Shown here piece after piece: positions 13,197 through 25,450 of a stretch of DNA of 64,000 bases. Below the pieces are notes generated by a model, which saw only the letters and a list, made by a program, of their open reading frames with translations, was not told where the DNA came from and did not search any database. Position 1 is the stretch's first letter, and each line of letters opens with the position of its first letter. The stretch is from contig JBBPSI010000006.1 in NCBI GenBank assembly GCA_038093515.1, positions 124,001 through 188,000 on the forward strand, written 5' to 3'. The translations under genes and the position numbers were made by a program. This DNA comes from Butyriboletus loyo (lineage: Eukaryota; Basidiomycota; Agaricomycetes; Boletales; Boletaceae).

Positions 13197-13479
13197 CAAA
13201 CACTGCCGAGGAGACTGTAGCACCATAGGGGGATGTTGAGCAGGATCGTACTCTTTGATATAATCTATGGACCTTATCCCTTTACTGTCGTTCGTACATG
13301 TTCATCCAACGATACCGCTCCCTTTGAGCACCACCTGAAACGGACCAACATCCCAAAGGCATGAGCAGTGATTCATACTGTTGTAAAATTACAAGGATCA
13401 GGACCAGATGTACGACCTACGACTATGCTACTGACACGCCATGGACCCGCGTCCAGACTTACCAAAACCACCCCTTGGG

Positions 13480-14092
13480 TTAAACGACATCCTCATCATC
13501 CCTCACCTCGCCATCTCTGCGCTGTCTGAGCACCTCCAACATACCTACAACACCATCCACGTCCCCGACACTCGCCCGTCCAGCATTCCAATCGACCACC
13601 ACCGGCCACTTGAGCGCGTTCGGATTCTGTGCACCGAGCTCCGCAACGCCTGCCGCACTCTGAGGCTGTTCCTGTTCTTCAGACCCTGGCGCGGACAAGA
13701 ACGTCGTGTATGGCGGTGTTGCTGCCTTGACGTCTTTGGCAGTCAGATAGGCGAGAATCGTCCGCAATTGATCTGGCGTGGGTGGCTTGGACTCGATGAC
13801 TTCAAGGTTGAATTCAAGAGGGGGAGAATCGGGCTTGGTAGGCGGATATGGTGCGGAAAGCGATGCTCGTAGCATCGCAAGTGCCTTTACGGAGGGGGGA
13901 GAAGAAGGATGATGGCTGTGGGCGTCAATCACCATCGGATTAGTAGCACGATCACCGGGGACGAACAGAACAGTGCTACGGACAAGATGGATATTTGAGG
14001 CTGTATATCGATGTCGCTCAAAAACAAAACAAAAACAAAAAGGCTACATGGGGTTAACGACGTACCAAACGCCTCGAAAATGCGGAGAACAT
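13480..14092 (-). CDS. Fmp46-like putative redox protein (DUF1687)
   Basis: The main exon (about 13930 down to the TAG at 13480) encodes HPSSPPSVKALAMLRASLS, FNLEVIESKPPTPDQLRTIL and a C-terminal ALKWPVVVDWNAGRASVGD block. These recall the thioredoxin-like Fmp46/DUF1687 family, which in yeast is a small mitochondrial protein of unproven redox function. The likely start is the ATG at 14092: MFSAFSRRL, a GT-AG intron 14065-14001, then PQISIL, which fits the family's usual N-terminus. The join between that second exon and the main exon is not resolved; several short-intron options exist and the one keeping frame has a weak donor. If upstream exons are wrong, the first ATG in the main exon is at 13935. 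The product would be about 165-175 residues. Confidence 0.6.
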
Positions 14093-15488
14093 GTCGATTG
14101 GTTGCAAGTGACTCGCCACCCTTGCCCTCTTCTATCACGGTTACGTAATGTGTATGTATTCGGGTCGGCGGTAAAGCTGGATTCCGAGTCCATCGCAGCC
14201 AGATACGTGCTAGTTTCTGCATCCCGTAAATTCATCGAGGGTAGTCGTTCATTTTATTCCGTCGCCCTGTGCACGCGACAACCGCATGGCCCAAGGTTCA
14301 AACGTTCAAGCGCAGCTATGCAACCCCCCCACTCGACCCTATGCGATCATCGGAAAACCCCAAACAAGCAGGTCTTGTAGTTGAACGGATGCGGCATCAC
14401 ATAACAAAAAAAGTGGCGCATCCGAGGAACCCGAAGCTCTCGCAGCTGTGTGCTAAGCAGCTTCTTCTATTGGCATCGTGCGTAAAGTTCGTGATCGTAC
14501 TCCGAGATGAGGTTCCTTGGGTGGAGCGTTCTTCCCTCCCATCACATCTCGCGAGTCTTCTGACCCTGGTCAGCCCTAATTGGTCGTACTACTACGGGAC
14601 AGTACGGGATTCGTCACCCATCCGGAATGCACGCAGCAACCCGTGCCATTGCACCCGCCATCAGCAGGCCACAGCTGTCGTTCGTTCTAGACAAATACCA
14701 CCTGCGGGAGTATTACTCTGGCGGGTCCTGTGCACGTCGAGCCTGAGCCAACTTGATATTGGTTAGTATCGGCGAAGTGGGTCCCTCCCTAGTATTGTCC
14801 GATATCCCGGAATTCGAGGATTTGATAATTGTGGATGTCAGGCACAGTGATGCAAATTACCTGAACAAACCTTCTGGACCGGAAGGAGGTGGGGGCTCGG
14901 GTCTTTGGCGATTCATTCATAACTCATGAACTGGTCTATATCCTGGTTGTTACGACCAAGGACCCACGGACGGACGGACGGCCCTCAGGGTGCACGTCCA
15001 GGTTGTGGACAGTTGGGTTTTCTATATGGGTGTAATAGACGCAAACTCAATATCTCGGGCGATCCCTCGATCGTGATCGTCCTGACGTCTGGTGACATGC
15101 AGTGTGCTATTACAATATTACCTGAGGTTCGCGAGCACGAGGCAAGAATGCAATGTAGTGCAACTGAGCCTCAACCGACCGTGAAATGGGCGGCGGAAAA
15201 AAAGAATATCACGCTGAGCGCGTGCAACTCAATGGCAAAAGTGGATCGTAAAGTGCAAGATATTCGGTACACGTAGTGAGGGGACTGGTTTGGTTGCAAA
15301 ATCCACGACGGACAGGTATTTGGACAGCGAGAGACATCTCAGCCGGGAAAGTGTGTATAGTATGGAAAGTACTGAAAACAGATCTGGTAGATAAATAGAT
15401 TGAATGGCTACAAAGCGGTCGAGTGAATGTTCTTATTAAAACACTATACTAACTGATACTTTACTCAACATATCTGCCGAAACCGAGT
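14093..15488. other. Intergenic region, no gene seen
   Basis: This 1.4-kb stretch lies between the 5' end of the Fmp46-like gene and the 3' end of STE12. I see only short unrelated reading frames, no recognisable protein, no RNA gene and no strong repeat. It probably holds the upstream region of the Fmp46-like gene and the STE12 3' UTR. Confidence 0.5.
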
Positions 15489-17943
15489 CTATGCGCTAGT
15501 AAACAGAGGATTCGAGTCAAAGTAGCCAGTCGAATAAGCATGATTCGTCTCCAGCGGACTGTCATAGTATGACAGTCTGCCAGACGAAACGACGTCGTAA
15601 CCAATTGGCATTTGGGAGGCAGCGGGTATACAGTGTGGCTGAGCGTTTACCGAGTTCTCGCTGATGGAGACGGGCGATATGTCTGGTGAACAGGCGATGC
15701 TCGAAGGGCTAGACGTACTCGAACTCGCGCGAGAGTGGGTGGTAGAGACTGGCGGATATGGGTGGTACCCGCGGTTGGGCGGCGACTGACCTCGGTCAAA
15801 GTCTCTCATTACGGAAGGTGTCATACTCCTATGGCGCCTCACTGGGCCAACCACACCACGGGTCATCGACATCACAGACCGATGGAGAGACACCTGGTCG
15901 AACTCCGGTCGATAGGGTGGGGCGGAAAGAGAAGCCATCATCGGCTCTCTACAGTATGAGGATACGGAGTCGGGAGTAGAAGAGATAGGAGAGAGATTGG
16001 CCCAGGTCATGTTCGACGCATCAACTGGCGGGAGGAAACCGAGAGGGGGGAGATCGCTAACTGGACTAGGCGTGTCGGAAACTGCGGAAACTGCGGAAAG
16101 GTTTTGCGAATAGTATGGACTCAGAGTAGGATTCGAGGCGGTGGCACTCCAGTTCGATCCAATGGTGCCGGGTGCGGCAAGGAGACCTTCCTCGTCTCCC
16201 TGAATCTCCTGCAGGTGGCCTGCTACCTCCACCTCGCATATGCCTATATCAGGCATTCCATCTGGAAACGGCATCGACGAAGACAGAGGGAAATCGCCCT
16301 CGTCTATCCCCTGGATTTCAGTGTCGATATCAGAAGTTCCGAACTCTCCGGCGTTGGTGTCATCCCCATCAGCGCGGAAATGGATACGAAGGTGCTGATT
16401 GAGGTTATCGGACCTCGAGAACCGCTTCATACATCGGTCGCATTGATATGGCCGCTCCATTGTGTGGGTGCGTACATGCCGCTTCAAATGCTCCATACGC
16501 TTGAATAACCGGCCGCAGCAAAACAGAGGGCAGACAAAGGCCTTTGATGTAATAGGGCTGCTAGCCCCCGAAGAGTCTGTGCCGTGGGAATAGGGTGGCA
16601 AAGTGCCATTGTCGGGATTGGGACAAAGATAAGTGTGGGATAGTCTCTGTCCTGAGTCGTCGCAGGCAGCATGTTCGTATGTAGCGTATGCCCCACCATC
16701 AACCGGAACATTAGATAAGCCGGGCGTCAGTTGAGGGGCAGTTGAATCTATCGGTGGCGTTCCAGGGATGACCTTTGGGTCACCCCTGGCTTGCGTGATA
16801 AACATATCAGCGGCCGACGTCGCACGGTCGCACGTTCCATAACCACTGCCCACGTTAGTGGAGTTGTTGCGTGAATGATGACTCCCATCCGTGCTGCGGT
16901 TGATGCCCGAAGGGTTGCCGGGATGAAATTTACTTGCCGGCTTTTTACGGCGCTGTTTGTAAGTCGGGGAACCCTCGAATAGCGTGAACGGCATGAACGG
17001 CAGGTTGGATCGCTGGACGGTCGACGAGAGTTGAGTGGTATCTGCGCCATCGATACGAATCATGTTATGTTGACTGGCCGCTGGGTGGCCATTGAGCAGT
17101 TGTCCATGCCCATCGTCCATGGGTTGCGCGACTGTTAGGTCGCGTGCCAAATGGGTACTAGAATCTCCCTCGTCTTCACGGCTGCTTATGACCTTTCCGA
17201 ATTGCTCGTATAGGCTGCGCTGAGGCTCGTATGTGAACGACAACGCTGGTTCACCGAGAACGACGGTCGTAGGCTCGATACCCATCTTCTCCCGCTTGAG
17301 GTCGCGCTCTAGTGCATCGAGAAAGAGGCGATCATGTGGGACAGAATACCTGCAGATCCATGAAATGGGACAAAATCGGGAGGACACGCGTCATCTCACT
17401 CACCAGTAGAACACTTTTTGCTTTTTCTGGGTACGAATACATTGGTACTTGAAGAGAAGGTCCAAGAACGGCGACTGGACAGACATGAGTCGGTATGTGT
17501 ATGTCCAAGAAGTTGTTGTGGCAAGAATCATGTACCTTGGGTTCTTCCAGAGTGGCATCCACACCCGGTTTGAGGTTTCGAAGGTCACTGAAAACGCCCT
17601 CCTCGAACTTCTTCATGTTTCTGACGGGTCGCCCGAAGGCCTCGAATCGGAAGACCAAAGCGCGAACGATGTCTGTTCCGGTGATATGATAGGTGCCTGA
17701 CCAGAGGACACATGAGACGTATTCTGAGGATGGAATGAGGAATCGGTTCATGGAAGGGTGTGAGGAGGCTTGGGTGACGGTGGCAGAGTCCCCTGAGGAG
17801 TCATCTGGGAACCGCGAGGAGCCCGGAGAGGACCAACGAGAGGGCGCGGTAGCGAGGAAGTACTTGAGCTTATCCAGATGAGCAATGTTATCTTGCTCCT
17901 TGGTCGTGAGTGACCTCGAGAGGTCTTTGGTAGCCAGGCCCAT
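15489..17943 (-). CDS. STE12: Ste12-type transcription factor (STE domain plus two C2H2 fingers)
   Basis: DNA-binding regulator at the end of the pheromone/filamentation MAP-kinase route; acts in the nucleus. Exons: 17943-17536, 17474-17404 and 17349-15489; both introns keep frame. The N-terminal STE homeodomain-like region spans about residues 25-190, with [55 protein letters not shown] and [16 protein letters not shown]. Two C2H2 zinc fingers follow around residues 430-490: C-x4-C-...-H-x3-H (with RHVRTH) and C-x2-C-...-H-x3-H (with QHLRIH). Yeast Ste12 lacks these fingers, while filamentous fungi and basidiomycetes carry them. The rest is Ser/Pro-rich and probably disordered. The start ATG at 17943 is the first in frame and sits just ahead of the STE region. 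Confidence 0.95.
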
Positions 17944-19255
17944 AGCAAAGGAAGGTAAGGGTGGATATGGAAGCAGAAATCCCTGGACCGGCTTGAGAGA
18001 AATAATGCTTCGGGGAGTCGTCGGTACAGCTTACCTGTGTTGATACCAGTCCATCTATAAAGCTTCGTTATTTTGATTATTTCACTCCGCGATAACCAAT
18101 CTTAGGTCACCAAAGAGGGCCAAGCAAATACGGAAAGGACGAGAAGGGATCTTGACCTTGCGCTTGATGATAGCCGTGCTGTGCAACGGTCTCAATAATC
18201 ATGTTCGTATTTGCCATCGGCTGCCATGCTTGTGAGCTGTCGGCGCTCAAGGCTTTCTCCGTTCTTTTCCGGCTCCGATATGATGCAAAAACTAGATCGT
18301 ATTTCCCGCGAAGCTAACCCTGAGTGTGCTGCGCTCGGAACATGCCATTGGGCCAACGCATACATTCAGATCAGAAAGAGGGTAGTTCGGGCGAGAAGCC
18401 TGCTGGCGGGGAGGCGACCTGCCATTCTCAACAAGCTTTTAGTGGGCCCAGCCAAGAAGGTCGATTGTTATCAGAGACAGGTCGATCAGAATGCGGACAG
18501 GCTCACCGCCTGAGAGAGCGAATCGGCGATCTGGTAGGAAGGGGCGCAACCAATTGCAACCAGCGAGAGACGCCACTACATCTGCTCCCGAGAGCGATAT
18601 GGAGGTGGGTGAAGAGGTTGCTTGACAATTTGCATTGAGTATGTCAGGGACGACCAGTTCGAACCTCGTGGCCATAATCGACGAACCGCTAATGGCCGTG
18701 CGACGGTCGCACTCCCGATTTCGCCGGCGCGGCCCGCTGAGTCAAGGTCGGAGGGGGAAGCCCACTTTCAATGGAGACGGAAACGTGGCAGTCGGACTCG
18801 CACACGGGTCGGATTTCAGCAATGGATGGTGGCTGTTACTCGTAGACCACCGTGCTTGCTTTACAGAAATGGGCCCACGGCTGTCAGGTCATGGGGACGA
18901 TGAGCTGTCATATTCCGAGTGGCACACTGGCACATCCACAATCCTTGCGGAACGGATCCCTGTGACCGCGCTTGGCCCTAGCGCGACCCTTGAAATTGAT
19001 CGCCATGGAAGCGACGATGCCCGTGGCTCCGTGGTCGAGTGGGTGTCGAAAAAGTAGTCGAGTTTGTTTGTGCCACTGTCCGGTCTGGTTTCGGCAGGTC
19101 AGGTCAAGGTCAGGATCGCCACCGATCAGGGTGAGCTCGTCCCTGGGATCATGATGTTGGTAGTCACGCGGCGTCGTCGTCGAAAACGTGTCAGTCCGGG
19201 CCTCGACATCGTCGTAGTACGGTATATTTACATACACCCTCTCTCGTAATCTTCC
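17944..19255. promoter_or_regulatory. Upstream region of STE12; no gene seen
   Basis: This 1.3-kb stretch separates the STE12 start from the 3' end of VPS36. It should contain the STE12 promoter and 5' UTR. I found no convincing coding frame, RNA gene or repeat in it. Confidence 0.5.
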
Positions 19256-21344
19256 TCACTCCTGGCCATCCCAGATGTAATCTTCCAATTCGAAAAGGGT
19301 CCATCCAAGTTCCGAGCCACTACCACTCCCGCCCCCTCTGATTGCCGACACTTCGTCGTCTCTGCATATCACTCCATCAGCTTCCACCGCCAAAATCATC
19401 TCTGTAGCAAGCGAAATCGTAATGTTCTCTTCTCGAGCGATCTGACTCGTCGTTTGTGCCCCTGAGATCGTCAGGTAGCCGGAAAGACGTGCGGCAAATG
19501 CTCTGTGCGTGTATGGCGGTGTGTGCAACACTTGCAAACCTGATTTGAATATTCTGCTGCGGATCGGTGGCAAGGTATGTAAAGGCAAGTGCTGCAGTGC
19601 CTGCAAAAACGTTGAAGGCGGAATAAGCGCTAGCAGTCACATAAGATGATCACCCTGGACATCGCAATTTCGCACTTTGAACTTACCCACACCCCTCGCA
19701 CGATTCCAGCCACCCCATGCCTCATCCAGGCCAATGATGCCGCGTTCCTTCATAATGCCTCCCGTCTTCTCTTCCTGTCCTCCATTCCCCGAACCCTCAA
19801 GCACTCTCGCCAGTTCACGTGCCAATTCCTCCATCCATGTCCTCTCGTCCTGTATCATGTCGGCCGTCACCGGCGCGTTAGACAACTGTAAACCTAGCTG
19901 AGCCAAAGAAGACCGTATAAATTTCGCTTCCTCTGGATCGGAGGACAATACAAGCGGGGTCGTCGTGAATAACGAGGATGAGGATAAAGTCGTTGGGCCC
20001 GAGGCGGAAGGCATCCACGTTGGTGGAGAAGTCGTGTTGTTCGCAGTAGAACCATTGTTTGATGCACCGAGTTTCTCATTCAGTTCAGCGGCGAGATGGA
20101 CAAGGTCTTGAGCTTTCACCATCAGCGCTTCGAGATCTTTAAAGGCATCGGATAGTTCTGTTTCTGTGTTTTGCGCGGATGTCTCGACGTTGCGCAGAAT
20201 ACCATCTAATAAATTCCTTCAGCAACCCCCCAGTGGCAAGATGGGAATTATTTTACCAATGCCTGATCGTCGCAGTGATCCTGGCGTCGAGCCCCCATCA
20301 GGAGAAACGACGCCGAGGCTCGAGGTACCACTTCTAGGCGCTTTGCCAATTTGCCTACCCTGGATGGGAATTTAGCGGTAGATTCCTTGAACCACATCGC
20401 TAGACTGACCTCCCATGCCCTGGCCTTCAAAGCGCGTCTGAGAATCGTATAAAATGACCTGTCTCCACCTTTACGAAAACTCAGCTTAATGAGAGGATTA
20501 GCAGGATCCAAGACATCGTCTTCGAGAGGTGGGGATACAGGCCGGGAAGAAGGCGCGGACTTGCCATTAATTCCAGAATTTCCTGTAGCGAGCGGCAATA
20601 GGGTAGAACAAATCTCACAGTTTCGAAGGGACGGGTGGTTTAGGAATGTACATGCCGTGCATGCAATCGGCGATAGCTCGCTAGTAGGTGGTGGAGGGGT
20701 AGAAGATCGGGATACTGTTGACAAGGCGACAGGGAGAGATACAGACGAAGCGGGTTGCGAGGTAGGCAAGGTCAATGCTTTAGGCTGAGACGAACTCGAC
20801 AGCGCGCTTCTGGGGACTCCACAGAGGACGCATATCCGAGCGGCAGCTGGACTGAGGCCCGGGGGATTGCGGTAATTACACACACCGCAAACCCAACTCT
20901 CCAGACCGTCATTGGCGCCGTCCTGACTACCAGACAGGGGAACGAACGTGGGATCGAGGTACAGTGTAACTTTCGGAGAGGACATGAACAATCCCGTATA
21001 GTAATCAGTTCGCATAATGTGCGCGAGATCCAGACTGAATGAGTGCGAAATTGCTTGATGCGAGTTCACGAAGAAAAGGCGATGCGAGGACACATGTACC
21101 GTACCAGACTGGTGATTAGCATCTTTCTGAAGACTGTGGATTTAGTGTTGATTGATGATATAAATTGTGCGATAAATCGCATGTGACCATAGAAACCACC
21201 GGCGGAGAATGTGGATATAGGTGGTACGTACCCATCGTAGATCCCGATGTTGTCTTGAGACGCAAGAAGGTCTTCATCGTTGTACAGGAGTGCTGGGATC
21301 GGAATAGTACCGTCTATGGAGGTAGTAAATCGGCGGAGGGCCAT
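19256..21344 (-). CDS. VPS36: ESCRT-II subunit Vps36
   Basis: Component of the endosomal ESCRT-II complex that passes ubiquitinated cargo into multivesicular bodies. Exon 1 is 21344-21232 (MALRRFTTSIDGTIPIPALL), exon 2 is 21133-20410, and at least three more exons follow to the TGA at 19256. The N-terminal GLUE domain runs across the first intron: ...IYDG joins LQKDANHQSGTVHVSSHRLF in frame. Two NZF-type zinc fingers sit inside it: SWVCGVCNYRNPPG...CVLCGVPR and IACTACTFLNHPSLRNCEIC. The C-terminal winged-helix (EAP30-like) part includes LVHLAAELNEKL, WMEELARELARVL, GLDEAWGGWNRARGV and REENITISLATEMILAVEAD, ending in ELEDYIWDGQE. Length (~600 residues) is normal for fungi. Neighbouring genes have no evident functional link. 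Confidence 0.93.
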
Positions 21345-21989
21345 GACTGTAGGTGCTCGGAGAACAAGACGGTCCTGGTTTGGTGTGGTCACGCGGGCAG
21401 CGGCGTATAAGTTATAGATGCCTTTGGCCAAGGAGAGATTGACGAATCGGCTCTGCGTGGATTGCGTGAACTGTTGAACCAGGGGCGCACGGCATTCATA
21501 TGTAGGTTGTGGGATTGGTGAGAGGGACTTGCTACGTACAACGTAGATATGTTGGAAGTCTCGAGCTCGAGCTCGGACCCGAACTTCGGTCTCAGGTGAG
21601 CTTCAGATGCAACGCTGCGTGCAGGTGAGGCGTGAGCGAGATTGGGTGGCAAACGAACCCCGGACACCATCCACGCTTGCCTGTCTGATCATTGATACGG
21701 CTCCAAGACTTGCTTCCAGAAACCTCTGATTTACATGAATAAAATGCATTTCGTACAGTCTTGACACCGGGCCCGACATCCAGAGCCAACAAAAAACGTG
21801 CTCTATGTAATGCATACGTATTGTGCAGTCCGCACGGCACCTAAGGTGCCGCACACAGTGCACGCATGAAGACCGTCGTTAATAATAGGTGACGAGGGAT
21901 TTGGGAATTACGTGTATCTGGGAGATATCTCGTGACAGAGCGGACTCACAGAGCATGTCAATATGTCACTGGAAGCGATGAGATCCCGA
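21345..21989. other. Intergenic region between VPS36 start and SRP9 end
   Basis: About 645 bp, likely the VPS36 promoter/5' UTR plus the SRP9 3' UTR. Only short arginine-rich or low-complexity frames occur, and none resembles a known protein. Confidence 0.5.
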
Positions 21990-22475
21990 CTATTTCCTTT
22001 TCTTTGGCTTTTTCTTCTTCACTCCACCGGCAGCCAAGCCAGTCTGTGGAACAGGCATCGGAGACGCTGTCCGTGGGTGACTTGAATCTCCGCCCGCCGA
22101 CGATTGTGGCAGAGTAGTGGATGGGGGCGGATCCGGACGCCTGTTCTGCATTTTCTGCATCAGGGAAAGATTGAGGGACTCGAATCGATTGAGAAAGATT
22201 GATGAATAGGTTTTGAATTTGATGCACTGGATGTGAATGACATGAACAGAGTTTATGATCCTCCTGTTTGAATGGCCACATACCGTCGTATCATCGGTGA
22301 TCTTGAGAACGAGTTTCCCCTCTGACGATTTCCATTTTACACAATATCGCGTCTGGGGTGATGTGATGTAGTGGAGCAGAGTGTCGTCAATACTGGAACT
22401 GACCTTGTTCGGCGACTTGACATACAAATTTTCTGCAGCCTCTTGGTATTCCTGCCAGGACGCGATGTACACCAT
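21990..22475 (-). CDS. SRP9: Signal recognition particle subunit SRP9/SRP21
   Basis: Alu-domain protein of the signal recognition particle, acting in cytosolic translational arrest during ER targeting. Three exons: MVYIASWQEYQEAAENLYV...NK; then TRYCVKWKSSEGKLVLKITDDTT; then CIKFKTYSSIFLNRFESLNL and the tail. Both introns are GT-AG and in frame. The TRYCVKW...GKLVLKITDD...CIKFKT pattern is the family core. The C-terminal extension ends in a Lys-rich GGVKKKKPKKRK stretch, as fungal SRP21-type proteins do. The start is taken as the ATG at 22475, because the next in-frame upstream start-like codon (22493) is TTG. It is divergently arranged with the carrier gene, 210 bp away. Confidence 0.88.
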   Translation of the reverse strand: MVYIASWQEYQEAAENLYVKSPNKVSSSIDDTLLHYITSPQTRYCVKWKSSEGKLVLKITDDTTVCGHSNRRIINSVHVIHIQCIKFKTYSSIFLNRFESLNLSLMQKMQNRRPDPPPSTTLPQSSAGGDSSHPRTASPMPVPQTGLAAGGVKKKKPKKRK

Positions 22476-22685
22476 CGTCGCATCGCAGTCCAAACCCGCA
22501 TGGCCACCTCAGAAAAGCTGTGTGACATCACGTGCCACGTCACACGGTCATTGAGCCGAACCCGAGATCACCCACATCCGAGTCACAAAACTGCAAGTTC
22601 ATCCCGTCTTGACGTTTCAACATTTCTTATTGAAAGTCCTGTTCGCACGTCCAAAGCTTCCGTCCTCCTAAACGTAGCTTGTGAC
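22476..22685. promoter_or_regulatory. Bidirectional promoter region, SRP9 / ODC carrier
   Basis: Only 210 bp separate the two divergent start codons, so both promoters must lie here or overlap the 5' exons. No TATA box is evident. Confidence 0.5.
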
Positions 22686-24240
22686 ATGACTACGAACCAA
22701 CCCAAACGTGGGCATTGCCTTTCTGTTCTCCCCTGGTGCTTGCTGAACCAATCGGAACCGTTTGCCATAATTAAATAGCGCTCCCCTTCATTGCTAATTT
22801 TGCTGCTGGCGCGATCGCTGGTGTGTCGGAAATTCTGACTTTTTACCCACTTGGTGAGTGCCATGCAAATCTCGGTCTTTCCTCGCATGATTTGTGCGTC
22901 TTTTGCCAGATGTCGTGCGTTCTTATTCCTCTGTGTTATGTATTCAATTCCCGACATAGAATATATAATTGCAGGTCAAGACGCGTATGCAATTAGAGAC
23001 CGGGAAAGCCAAACATGGCATGGTCGGCACTTTCACTTCGATCATCCGCGAGGAAGGGTAAGCCTCATATGAACTTACCTTGGCCAAGACTAAAAACCAA
23101 GTCTAGTGTTGGCAGGTTGTACAGAGGTACGATAACGTTGTGACTCTCATCCAAGTCTTTCGAACAGCTGCTGTCAGGTTTGGTTCCGCCACTGCTTCTG
23201 GAGGCACCAAAGCGTGCGGTCAAGTTGTAAGTAGCATTTTCTGATCCACGACACCTTCCTCAGTCTCGCCTCCTACCTCCTACCTAGCGCCGCCAATGAT
23301 TTCTGGGGAAAAAGACTCATGGGAATATCTGGTGAAAGTAAAATGACACAGCAGCTCTCCATTCTCACCGGGTGCAGTGCTGGTGCTACCGAGTCCTTCG
23401 TCGTCGTTCCATTTGAACTTGTCAAAATCAAGTAAACTTTCCGGTGTTCTCTCATCTCCGTGTGCTATGCTCACAATTCATTGCAGGTTGCAAGACAAGA
23501 CAAGCACTTTCGCTGGCCCAATAGATGTCGTCAAGCAGATTGTTAGAAAGGAAGGTTTTCTCGGACTCTACGCTGGAATGGAGGCAACATTCTGGAGGTG
23601 GGACATCTTCCCACATCATGATGCGCGATGTTGAAGCCTTCTCTTGATAGACACTTTTGGTGGAACGGAGGATATTTCGGATGTATCCATCAAGTACGTA
23701 GTATGATGCCAAAGGCAGAGGTGAGAGTGTTGCTTTTGCCTTTGAATGTTTTATGAAAAGACGATGGCAGACCCCCCAAGGCCAACTTTTCAACAACTTT
23801 GTCTCTGGAGCTGTGGGCGGTTTCGTTGGCACAGCCCTCAATACCCCATTTGATGTACGTCTCTGCGCACATGCTAATTGATCAAGAAGCCTGAGTTTTT
23901 CTTTTCGTAGGTGGTCAAGTCACGCATCCAGGGAGCTGCCAATGTCCCTGGAGTAGTACCCAAATACAATTGGACATACCCTGCGTATGTCCGCTTTCCC
24001 TCGCTTTATAAACTCGTGTTTAATTGCTGTGATCAGACTCGTTACGATTATGCGAGAAGAAGGACCGGCGGCGTTGTACAAGGGCTTTGTGCCGAAGGTG
24101 CTTCGACTTGCCCCAGGCGGTGGTATCTTACTGCTAGTTGTCGAGTTCACTCTCGGTGTCTTCAGGAAGGGTATGTTTGATTTGCTTGTGCCGGCGCAGT
24201 CTCTGATGTCTACACAGCTTTGGGTCCACCATACATATAA
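22686..24240 (+). CDS. ODC1: Mitochondrial 2-oxodicarboxylate carrier
   Basis: Inner-membrane carrier of the SLC25 family, likely exchanging 2-oxoadipate/2-oxoglutarate as the yeast Odc1/Odc2 carriers do. Start ATG 22686 (MTTNQPK, first intron in phase 1); stop TAA 24238-24240 after ...FRKALGPPYI. About eight exons. The three carrier signatures are visible: PLDVVKTRMQLE (split by an intron), PFELVKIKLQDK and PFDVVKSRIQGA. ODC-like segments are LEAPKRAVKF, GLYAGMEATFWR and ALYKGFVPKVLRLAPGGGIL. Length (~300 residues) is usual for the family. The substrate is inferred from overall resemblance to yeast Odc proteins. The exon at 23655-23790 was not traced base by base. Confidence 0.88.
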
Positions 24241-24401
24241 ATGTCCGCTCGTTGTACCTAGACCTGATACTTGACAAAAGAAAAAAAAATAGACACAGCC
24301 CATTTTGATACTGGTCCAATAAGCCAAAGTCATCAGGACGAGGTGAGTCCCTTGAGACTACAAGGGGTTTTCCCTTGTACACAGCCACATCTTTGAGCGA
24401 G

Positions 24402-24407
24402 TATAAA
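24402..24407 (+). promoter_or_regulatory. TATA box of the peroxidase gene
   Basis: The sequence GTATAAAAGG (24401-24410) lies 45 bp upstream of the ATG at 24447, a position compatible with a short 5' UTR. It is one of the clearest TATA motifs in the window. Confidence 0.5.
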
Positions 24408-24446
24408 AGGCTGACGCCACACAGGGGTCTTTCTTTGTCCACCGCA

Positions 24447-25161
24447 ATGTCGACCGCCAGCCGTCTTCCGTTCGTGCCCGCCGCACGGGGCGACAAACGT
24501 TCTCCTTGTCCCGCCCTCAATGCACTGGCAAACCACGGCTACATGTACGTACCGCAACCGTCATTCGTTTCAAGCACAACTCAAAGTCTATAGTCCTCAT
24601 GACGGCAAAAACATCGGCTTCTGGGAACTCATACAAGCCGTCCGCTCCGTCTACAACTTGTCGTTCCCCCTCGCAGCCCTGCTGGCGCTTGTCGGTATCC
24701 TTCTCTGTGGCCACGCCCTGCGTCTCGACCTCGACAAGCTCGCGCTGCACAACAGAATTGAGCACGACGCATCCCTCGTTCATGGAGATGCTCTCGTTGG
24801 CCACGCCGAAGCTCCTATCCCAGTTGACCCAAAGCTTCTCCACGCCTTCCTATCCCACGCGGACGAGAACCAGGGATTGAGCCTCGATGGATTTGCACAG
24901 CTGCGGGTGGACAGAGAGGCGAGGTTGACATCACCGTTGGACCACCTTCACTCTGAGATTGGCACGGGCGAGGCTGCGCTGTGCTGGTTACTCCTCAAAC
25001 AGGAGAACGGCCAAGTACCGCTGTCTACGCTCGAGCAATGGTACGGCGAAGAGCGTATACCGGATGGTTGGGCTCCACCCGCACAAGGTATCGGGCTGTT
25101 TGACGCACGTCAGAAGGCCAGCGAAGTGGCGACTAAGATGGAACAGATCAGATGTCGGTAA
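24447..25161 (+). CDS. Heme-thiolate peroxidase (chloroperoxidase/peroxygenase family)
   Basis: Member of the fungal HTP family, which uses a cysteine-ligated heme for halogenation, peroxidation or peroxygenation. Exon 1 is 24447-24544 and exon 2 runs from 24591 to the TAA ending at 25161; the junction forms ANHGY-IPHDGKNIGFWEL. The proximal PCP motif is in SPCPALNALANHGY (Cys near residue 21), and the acid-base motif EHD occurs in HNRIEHDASLVHGDA. The C-terminal part has GEAALCWLLLKQ and ERIPDGWAPP as in relatives. Length is ~225 residues, within the short-type range. There is no obvious N-terminal signal peptide, unlike the secreted members, so an intracellular location is possible. The hydrophobic stretch SFPLAALLALVGILLCG matches an internal helix of the family rather than a membrane anchor. 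Substrate unknown. Confidence 0.88.
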
Positions 25162-25450
25162 TGAGGAGTAAGGGAGGCATCACCGCTTTTGCAGCGGTGC
25201 TTGTGAACGAACGCTCGATTGCTGTAGTCCTGTAAATACCTCGTCACACCTTTATCATTGGCTGTTTCAGAGGTAGACTCAACCGACCCATTGCGCAGGT
25301 CGCAGCGCGTGTGGCTAGTCTGCGCAATGCGGCGCAAAAAAGTAGAACTTCAAGCTTCAAGGCGGTTGACGGTCTTGTTTTTAAGGGGCCGTCAGCTTGG
25401 GTGTTGCCCCTAAATCTGATAGTCATCATCACCCAAACTGTCGTTTTATC

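Noticed and set aside
14926..15276. 116-codon plus-strand frame upstream of the STE12 3' end
   Set aside because: Mixed composition with no family resemblance and no supporting splice structure.
18211..19057. Overlapping plus-strand frames of 93-140 codons upstream of STE12
   Set aside because: No family resemblance; the sequence looks like a promoter-side intergenic region.
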